A DNA stretch of 64,000 nucleotides. It comes from Haloferax sp. Q22 (GTDB lineage: Archaea > Halobacteriota > Halobacteria > Halobacteriales > Haloferacaceae). Below the pieces are notes generated by a model that searched no databases, was not told where the DNA came from, and saw only the letters and a list, made by a program, of their open reading frames with translations. The translations under genes and the position numbers were made by a program. The stretch is taken from assembly GCF_001482285.1 (NCBI RefSeq), contig NZ_LOEP01000022.1:1-64000 (forward strand), in the 5' to 3' direction. This document shows, piece after piece, positions 58,586 to 64,000 of the stretch (within the stretch, counting starts at the first letter, position 1; each line of letters begins with the position of its first letter).

Positions 58586-59575
58586 ATGTCCATCGGAATC
58601 GTCACCGAACCGGACTGGGGTCTCGGCGGAATCGGCGTGTTCGGCGAGGAGGTGTGTCCCCGACTCTTGCGCCGCGAGGAGACGGTTCGCATCGAGGTCG
58701 ACCGAAACGGGGTCCGCTCGCTCCCGTTCCCCTCGGTGCTGACGTACGGGAAGCGCTGGCTGGTCGGCTCGAAGCTCCGCGACCGAATCGCGGCGTCGGA
58801 TGCGGCGGTCGTCTTCCTGCCGGACCACCGGTACCTGACGTTCGACCCGGGGTCGGTCCCGCAGACGGTGGTCCCGTACGTCCACGACATCCTCCCGGTG
58901 ACGACGCTGTTTTCCGACGTCCCGTCGACGCTCTTCGCGCGGCTCTACACCCGCCGACTGTCCGCGCTCGACGCCGCGATTTGCGCGAGTCGGTTCACGG
59001 CGTCCGACCTCCGACTGCGGACGCCGTTCGACGGCGAGACTCCCGTCGTCTACCAGGGCGTCGACCAGCTCCCGTCGAACCCCGAAGAGACGTTCGAGTA
59101 CGACCTCGTGTACGTCGGCTCGACCATCGACCGGAAGAACCCCGCGTTCCTGTCCGACTGCTTCGCCGCCGCGGAGGAGGCGGGGTTCAGTTGCGCGGCC
59201 GTCACCGACCGCGACGCAGAGCTTCCCGGAGACCGCTTCTCGGAGGTCTCGGCGGAGTCGCTCGGCGCGCTGCTCGCCGGCGCGAGGTTCTACCTGCACC
59301 CGTCGAAACAGGAGGGGTTCGGCCGTCCGCCGGTCGAGGCCCAACAGCTCGGGACGCCCGTCGTCGGGCTCCGAACGCCGATAAACGAGGAGGTGCTGGG
59401 CGAACCGTCCGAGGCGTGGCTCCCGATAGAGACGCCGACGGACCTCGTCGAAGTGCTGCGCGGCGACGGCGTCGACTACGAGGCGCTGGAAGCGCGCTCG
59501 GCCGAGAACGCGGCCCGCTTTTCGTGGGAGACGACCGCGGACGAAATATTCGACGTGCTGAGACGTTACAGATAG
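58586..59575 (+). CDS. Family 4 glycosyltransferase
   Basis: A 329-residue, somewhat short GT4: MSIGIVTEPDWGLGGIGVFG, VVPYVHDILPVTTLFSDVPS, DAAICASRFTASDLR, VVYQGVDQLPSNPEE, YVGSTIDRKNPAFLSDCF, and YLHPSKQEGFGRPPVEAQQLGTPVV in outline with the E-x7-E donor motif. The N-terminal acceptor domain is abbreviated. Starts without any spacer after the sulfatase-like gene. Sugar unknown. Confidence 0.86.
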   Translation: MSIGIVTEPDWGLGGIGVFGEEVCPRLLRREETVRIEVDRNGVRSLPFPSVLTYGKRWLVGSKLRDRIAASDAAVVFLPDHRYLTFDPGSVPQTVVPYVHDILPVTTLFSDVPSTLFARLYTRRLSALDAAICASRFTASDLRLRTPFDGETPVVYQGVDQLPSNPEETFEYDLVYVGSTIDRKNPAFLSDCFAAAEEAGFSCAAVTDRDAELPGDRFSEVSAESLGALLAGARFYLHPSKQEGFGRPPVEAQQLGTPVVGLRTPINEEVLGEPSEAWLPIETPTDLVEVLRGDGVDYEALEARSAENAARFSWETTADEIFDVLRRYR

Positions 59576-59661
59576 TCGTCGAGATCGAAAATCCAACCTA
59601 TCTGGTGTTCGTTTTATTTCGATTCGAAACGTCTATTGAACAAGTGCGGAAATGACACGCC

Positions 59662-60474
59662 ATGGCCGAGAACGCGCGGGGACTCTCCGTACTCATCCCC
59701 ACCAAGAACGTCGGGGGGACGCTGCGTCGGTGTCTGGAGAGCGTCGCGGACATCGCCGACGAAATCGTCGTCTTGGACTCCTACAGCGACGACGAGACGC
59801 TCGATATCTGCGCCGAGTTCGACACCCGGGTCATCCAAGCCGAGTTCCGCGGGTTCGGTGAGCTTCGAAAGCGCCTCATCGACGAGGCCGAACACGAGTG
59901 GATATTCTTCATCGACGCGGACGAGGAGGTCTCCGACGAGTTGGCGCGCGACATCGAGCGCGTGCTTCGAGACGGGCGAGACGGCCTCTACCGCGTCGGC
60001 CGGACGAACAAGATGTTCGGGTCGTGGATGAAAGACATCGGCGGCGACCCGCTTCGGCTGGGGCCGAAAGCCGCGTTCGCGGTGCCCGACGACGTCGTCC
60101 ACGAGGTCGTCGAGCCCGCGCCGGGGTACGAGGTCGTCGAGTGTCTCGGCGTGTTGCGGCACTACACCTACGAGTCGATAAGCGAGTTCTTCCAGAAGTT
60201 CGACCAGTACACCTCGCTGGAGGCCCTCGAAATCGTCACCGAGGGGAAGTCACCGTCGCTGTGGCGCTACGCGGCCAAAGGGTTCGCGACCGCCGGCCGG
60301 CACCTGATTCTGGAGAAGGGTATCCTTGAGGGCTACGCCGCCATCCTGTTCGCCTCCTTCTCGTTTCAGTACCGGCTCGTCACCTACGGCAAGGTCCGCG
60401 AGTTAGAGGCCTTCCGGCGAGAGCACCCGGACGACTGGGAGCAGGCGTGGTTCGAAACGAGATGTAGCCGTTGA
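59662..60474 (+). CDS. Family 2 glycosyltransferase, WaaE/KdtX-like
   Basis: A 270-residue GT2: LSVLIPTKNVGGTLRRCLES, DEIVVLDSYSDDETLDICAE, WIFFIDADEEVSDELARDI (DAD) and RHYTYESISEFFQKFDQYTS. The KNVGGTLRRCLESVADIADEIVVLDSYSxD pattern is that of LPS-core beta-1,4-glucosyltransferase WaaE relatives. A hydrophobic end (YAAILFASFSFQYRLVTYG) may be a membrane-surface helix. It is followed after 10 nt by the flippase gene. TTTTATTTC at 59610-59618 is a promoter candidate, which implies a leader of about 25 nt. Confidence 0.86.
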   Translation: MAENARGLSVLIPTKNVGGTLRRCLESVADIADEIVVLDSYSDDETLDICAEFDTRVIQAEFRGFGELRKRLIDEAEHEWIFFIDADEEVSDELARDIERVLRDGRDGLYRVGRTNKMFGSWMKDIGGDPLRLGPKAAFAVPDDVVHEVVEPAPGYEVVECLGVLRHYTYESISEFFQKFDQYTSLEALEIVTEGKSPSLWRYAAKGFATAGRHLILEKGILEGYAAILFASFSFQYRLVTYGKVRELEAFRREHPDDWEQAWFETRCSR

Positions 60475-60484
60475 ACGCCCAGAG

Positions 60485-61924
60485 ATGAGCAAGAGCAAAT
60501 CACTCAAGATGGGCCGAGAGGTGATTCTCAGCCTCGGCTCGGACGTGGTGATGAGCCTCATCGGGTTCGTCGGTATCGTCGCGTTCGCTCGGCTGCTCGG
60601 CGACGTCGGCCTCGGCGAGTACCGTACGGTCGTCGCCGTGGCGATGGTTCTGGGACAGGTGGCCAACGGCACCGGCTGGGCGATTCGCAAGCGCGTCAGC
60701 GAAGTCGGCGTCGACCCACGGGACTACCTGAGTACGGGGCTCATCTTCCACGCGGCGTTCACGCTCTGTCTGCTCGTCGCGTTCGCCCTCTTGAACCCGT
60801 TCGTCGTCGACTACTTCGGGAGCGTGGAACTCGCCTACGCCGTCGTCCTCCTCGTTGCCGCGCTCGGCGTCTTCGAGATACTCACCCACCTCTACGCCGG
60901 CCTCGGCTACCCCGCGAACGCGTCGTGGATAGACGCGGTGCGGAGCGTCCTGACGCTCGGGTTCCAGATACTGTTCATCGTCTGGGGGCTCGGCTCCTTC
61001 GGCGTCGTCGCGGGGCTGGCGGTGGCGACGTTCGCGAGCGCGGGGATCACCGCCGTCGTCGCGAGCGTCTACCCGCGGATTCCGACTTGGAGCAGCGTGA
61101 GCCGACTGTACGAGTTCGGTAAGTGGAACGTTCCGACCCAGCTACTCCGGTCGTTCGACTCCCAACTCGACGTGCTCATCCTCCGGCTCGCGGTCGGCGC
61201 GGGACCGGTCGGCATCTACACCGCGGCCGCGACCGCATCCATGCCGGGCACGATGCTGGGCGGGTCGATAAAAGACGCGCTGTCCGTGAAGTCGAGCGGC
61301 GTCTCGTCCAGCGGCGAGCCGATACGGGCGGACCTCGTGAACTCGGTCTCGTACGCGGGGCTGCTCTCGATTCCGATTTTCTTCGGCGCGGCCGCCATCC
61401 CGCGGGAGTTGATGGTCACCGTCTTCGGCGGCGACTTCTCGGCCGCCGGGCCGGCGCTCGTCGGCCTCACGTTAGCGCCGGTCGCCGGGGTGTACATCGG
61501 GGCGTTCGAGGCGGCGGTCGAGGGAATCGACAGGCCGGAAGTCGCCCTGCGAATCAGGCTCGTCTCCACGGCCGTTCACCTCATCCTGTCGTTCGCGCTC
61601 GTCTGGCAGTTCGAACTCCTGGGCGTCATCGCGGCGATGGTGCTGACAAACTGGCTCGTCCTCGCGGCGTACCAGTTTTTCGCCCACCGGCACCTCGGCG
61701 GCGTCGCGGTCACCAGACCGATGCTCGCGCAGTTCGCGAGCGGAGCCGTCATGTTCGCCGCCGTCGAGCTCACCACGAGATACGTCGTGACCATCACCAG
61801 TTGGGTCTGGCTGTCGGTGGTGCTGGCGGTCGGCGTCGTCACGTACTTCGGGTCGCTGATCGTCGTGAGCCGCCACTTCAGAGAGACGGTCTACGGCTCG
61901 CTACAGGACGTGCTGGAGGGGTGA
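60485..61924 (+). CDS. Wzx/MATE-type polyprenyl-glycan flippase (AglR-like)
   Basis: A 479-residue protein with 12-14 membrane segments of the polysaccharide-export fold: LGSDVVMSLIGFVGIVAFARLLGDVGLGEYRT at the start in outline, FGKWNVPTQLLRSFDSQLDVLIL in the middle, GPVGIYTAAATASMPGTMLGG and IDRPEVALRIRLVSTAVHLIL later. Archaeal homologues (AglR in H. volcanii) are implicated in moving dolichol-linked glycan across the membrane before AglB transfer. Position between the last glycosyltransferase and aglB matches that role. Confidence 0.88.
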   Translation: MSKSKSLKMGREVILSLGSDVVMSLIGFVGIVAFARLLGDVGLGEYRTVVAVAMVLGQVANGTGWAIRKRVSEVGVDPRDYLSTGLIFHAAFTLCLLVAFALLNPFVVDYFGSVELAYAVVLLVAALGVFEILTHLYAGLGYPANASWIDAVRSVLTLGFQILFIVWGLGSFGVVAGLAVATFASAGITAVVASVYPRIPTWSSVSRLYEFGKWNVPTQLLRSFDSQLDVLILRLAVGAGPVGIYTAAATASMPGTMLGGSIKDALSVKSSGVSSSGEPIRADLVNSVSYAGLLSIPIFFGAAAIPRELMVTVFGGDFSAAGPALVGLTLAPVAGVYIGAFEAAVEGIDRPEVALRIRLVSTAVHLILSFALVWQFELLGVIAAMVLTNWLVLAAYQFFAHRHLGGVAVTRPMLAQFASGAVMFAAVELTTRYVVTITSWVWLSVVLAVGVVTYFGSLIVVSRHFRETVYGSLQDVLEG

Positions 61925-62120
61925 ACTACCGGCGTCCGGTCGCGTCGATCCCGCGTTTCGTCCCTGCCTCTCCGGCGCGGGTCGCCGCTCGTTCGGCCGC
62001 GAAACCGCGACTAGACGACCGTGAGAACCCACGAACTGTTGGTCTCACCGGGAGATAGCCCGTCTCGGCGATGAAACCGAGTCATAAGGCTTATGCGGGT
62101 TTTCCCAGTCCATCGAAGCG

Positions 62121-64000
62121 ATGAGCGCAGACACAGAGCGCATCGAGGACCCCGACTCGAAATCGGTCCTCGACCTCGCTAAGGACTGGTATCACGTCCC
62201 CGCCCTCCTCGTGATACTGGTCGCCATGTTGGCCGTCCGTCTTCGGTCGTATAGCAATTTCATCAGGGACGGTGACGTCCTCTTTTCGGGGAACGACGCC
62301 TGGTACCACCTCCGTGAGGTGACGTACACCGTCCAAAACTGGCCGTCGACGATGCCGTTCGACCCGTGGACGTACTTCCCGTTCGGGACGAGCGTCGGCC
62401 AGTTCGGGACGATTTACGACCAGATTATCGCGACGGTCGCCCTCGTCGTCGGCCTCGGCAGTCCGTCGGCCGACCTCGTCGCCAAGACGCTGCTCGTCGC
62501 CCCGGCGGTCTTCGGGGCGCTCGTCGCCATCCCGACGTTCCTCATCGGCCGCCGTCTCGGCGGTCGCCTCGGCGGCATCTTCGGGGTCGTCATCCTCGCG
62601 TTGCTCCCCGGGACGTTCCTCCAGCGCGGCCTCGTCGGCTTCGCCGACCACAACGTCGCCGAGCCGTTCTTCCAGGGCTTCGCGGTCGTCGCGGTCATGA
62701 TCGCCCTCACGGTGGCGAACCGCGAGAAACCCGTCTGGGAACTCGTTGCCGCCCGCGACTTCGACGCCCTCCGTTCCACGCTTATCTGGTCCGCGCTCGC
62801 GGGCGTGGGCATGGCGCTCTACATGTGGGCGTGGCCGCCGGGCGTCCTTCTGGTCGGCATCTTCGGCCTGTATCTGGTCCTCCAGATGGTCGCCGACTAC
62901 GTCGGCGGGCAGTCCCCGGAACACGTCGCGTTCGTCGGTGCGGTCTCGATGCTCGTCACCGGCCTCCTGATGTTCGTCCCGCTGACCGACTTCTCGTTCA
63001 GCGTGACGAACTTCAGTCTCCTCCACCCGGTCATCTCCTTCGGCGTCGGCGCGGGCGCGGTCGTCCTCGCCGGTCTGGCCCGCTGGTGGGAGTCCGCCGA
63101 CGTCGACGACCGCGGCTACCCCGCCGCAGTCGCCGTCCTCGGCCTCGTCGCAATCGGTGCCATTTCGGTCGCTCTCCCGGCTGTGTTCGACAGCCTCGCG
63201 GTGAACTTCCTCCGCACCGTCGGCTTCAGCGCCGGTGCGGCGACGCGCACCATCGGTGAGGCACAGCCCTTCATCGCCGCGAACGTCCTCCAGAACACCG
63301 GCATGACCGCGACGGAGCGCATCATGTCCGAGTACGGCTTCACGTTCTTCACCGGCCTCGTCGGCGCCATCTGGCTCGTCGGCAAGCCGCTCGTCCGCGA
63401 CGGTGACACCCGGAAAATCGGCTACGTTGCCGGCAGCCTCGCCGCCTTCGGCGTCATCTTCCTGATTCCGGCCATCCCGGCCGGCGTCGGCGGGCTCCTC
63501 GGCCTCGAATCCTCGCTTGTCAGCCTCGCCATCGTGACCGCCCTCATCGTCGGCGCGGTGCTGCAGGCCGACTACGAGAGCGAACACCTGTTCGTCCTCG
63601 TCTGGGCGGCCATCATCACCTCGGCCGCCTTCACGCAGGTCCGCTTCAACTACTACCTCGCAGTCGTGGTCGCGGTGATGAACGCGTACCTCCTCCGCGA
63701 GGTGCTCTCGCTCGGCATCATCGACCTCGCCGACACCGACCGCCTCGACGACGTGTCGCTCGGAACCGTCGCGGTCGTCGCTATCGCCCTGCTTCTCGTT
63801 CTCACGCCGGTGCTCGTGGTACCGATTCAGCTCGGCAACGCCGGCACCAGCAACAACGCCATCGAGTCCGCCCGGACCGGCCCGGGCACGGTGACGCAGT
63901 GGCAGGACAGCTTCGAGTGGATGCAGACCAACACGCCCGAAGAGGGAGAGTTCGGTGGCGCATCCAACGGGATGGAGTACTACGGAACCTACGAACGGAC
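62121..64000 (+). CDS. aglB: Oligosaccharyltransferase AglB (STT3 family), 3' end beyond window
   Basis: The first 626 residues of an STT3-type transferase that moves the glycan from dolichol (phosphate) to Asn-X-Ser/Thr in the S-layer glycoprotein and archaellins. FSGNDAWYHLREVTY carries the first-loop catalytic Asp59, GFADHNVAEPFFQGFAV the second acidic loop site, and AGVGMALYMWAWPPGVLLVGI and TRTIGEAQPF further family blocks. About 12 membrane segments occur before residue 590, where the soluble C-terminal domain begins (WQDSFEWMQTNTPEEGEFG). The WWDYG motif would follow outside the window. ATG at 62121. Confidence 0.96.
   Translation, partial: MSADTERIEDPDSKSVLDLAKDWYHVPALLVILVAMLAVRLRSYSNFIRDGDVLFSGNDAWYHLREVTYTVQNWPSTMPFDPWTYFPFGTSVGQFGTIYDQIIATVALVVGLGSPSADLVAKTLLVAPAVFGALVAIPTFLIGRRLGGRLGGIFGVVILALLPGTFLQRGLVGFADHNVAEPFFQGFAVVAVMIALTVANREKPVWELVAARDFDALRSTLIWSALAGVGMALYMWAWPPGVLLVGIFGLYLVLQMVADYVGGQSPEHVAFVGAVSMLVTGLLMFVPLTDFSFSVTNFSLLHPVISFGVGAGAVVLAGLARWWESADVDDRGYPAAVAVLGLVAIGAISVALPAVFDSLAVNFLRTVGFSAGAATRTIGEAQPFIAANVLQNTGMTATERIMSEYGFTFFTGLVGAIWLVGKPLVRDGDTRKIGYVAGSLAAFGVIFLIPAIPAGVGGLLGLESSLVSLAIVTALIVGAVLQADYESEHLFVLVWAAIITSAAFTQVRFNYYLAVVVAVMNAYLLREVLSLGIIDLADTDRLDDVSLGTVAVVAIALLLVLTPVLVVPIQLGNAGTSNNAIESARTGPGTVTQWQDSFEWMQTNTPEEGEFGGASNGMEYYGTYER

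Noticed and set aside
57416-59596. Long open frame of 726 codons on the minus strand
   Set aside because: Antisense to the sulfatase-like and GT4 genes; composition is rich in Arg, Val and Gly with no domain, a typical mirror frame in GC-rich DNA.
62091-63587. Minus-strand open frame of 498 codons opposite aglB
   Set aside because: Composition is almost only Asp, Glu, Arg, Gly; it mirrors the membrane helices of aglB.
1-64000. CRISPR arrays, insertion sequences, rRNA and tRNA genes
   Set aside because: No regular spaced repeats, transposase or integrase motifs, and no tRNA-like T-loop sequences were found on either strand.

Overview
The window is a GC-rich, gene-dense stretch of a halophilic archaeon, almost certainly a Haloferax species. 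The evidence is strongly acidic proteomes, leaderless TATA-type promoters, TFB, an STT3/AglB oligosaccharyltransferase, and a gene order (men genes, tfb, gnaD, fba-PTS-pfkB-glpR, leu/ilv, aglJ...aglB) that I remember from Haloferax volcanii. No rRNA, tRNA, CRISPR array, transposase or replication origin was recognised.

Layout. 1-10 kb: menaquinone genes on the minus strand (menC partial, menA, menB, menD, menF). They are interrupted by an iron-regulated lipoprotein/FAD-oxidoreductase pair behind a DtxR-type palindrome and by small membrane proteins; a sulfite-oxidase-fold protein follows. 10-30 kb: housekeeping and accessory genes. These include a ribbon-helix-helix protein, a UPF0058 protein, a rhomboid protease, a METTL5-like methyltransferase pair, an SNase lipoprotein, TFB, an Agl23-like membrane protein, UspA, a 2Fe-2S ferredoxin, a rhodanese-MBL fusion, a HemAT globin transducer, a ferritin-like protein, MOSC, galactokinase, gluconate dehydratase, a HAD phosphatase and several haloarchaeal orphan families. 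30-37.3 kb: a fructose utilisation cluster (glpR, pfkB, ptfC, ptfA, ptsH, ptsI, ptfB, fba). Fructose enters as fructose-1-phosphate through a bacterial-type PTS, PfkB makes fructose-1,6-bisphosphate, and the class II aldolase cleaves it. 37.5-45.9 kb: branched-chain amino acid synthesis (leuA; ilvB, ilvN, ilvC, a small gene, leuC, leuD, leuB). The ilvB operon has a leader of about 240 nt with a leaderless 33-codon ORF ending in Leu-Ile-Ile-Val-Gly-Ala over a hairpin. A second short His-rich ORF is coupled to ilvB. Together they look like an archaeal attenuator. leuA appears frameshifted near its 5' end.

46-48.6 kb: small haloarchaeal genes, including a JAMM-like protein with a degenerate metal site and an RHH regulator behind a perfect palindrome. 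48.6-64 kb: a protein N-glycosylation island bounded by aglJ and aglB (cut off by the window end). Between them I do not recognise the aglF/I/G/E set of H. volcanii. There are instead six other glycosyltransferases (three GT2, three GT4), an FkbM methyltransferase, three alkaline-phosphatase/sulfatase-superfamily proteins without the usual formylglycine cysteine, and a Wzx-type flippase. This implies an S-layer glycan of different composition.

Most promoters seen place the TATA box 25-32 nt from the start codon, so leaderless transcripts are the rule. Start choices were made accordingly. All functions come from reading motifs by eye and family knowledge; no searches were run.
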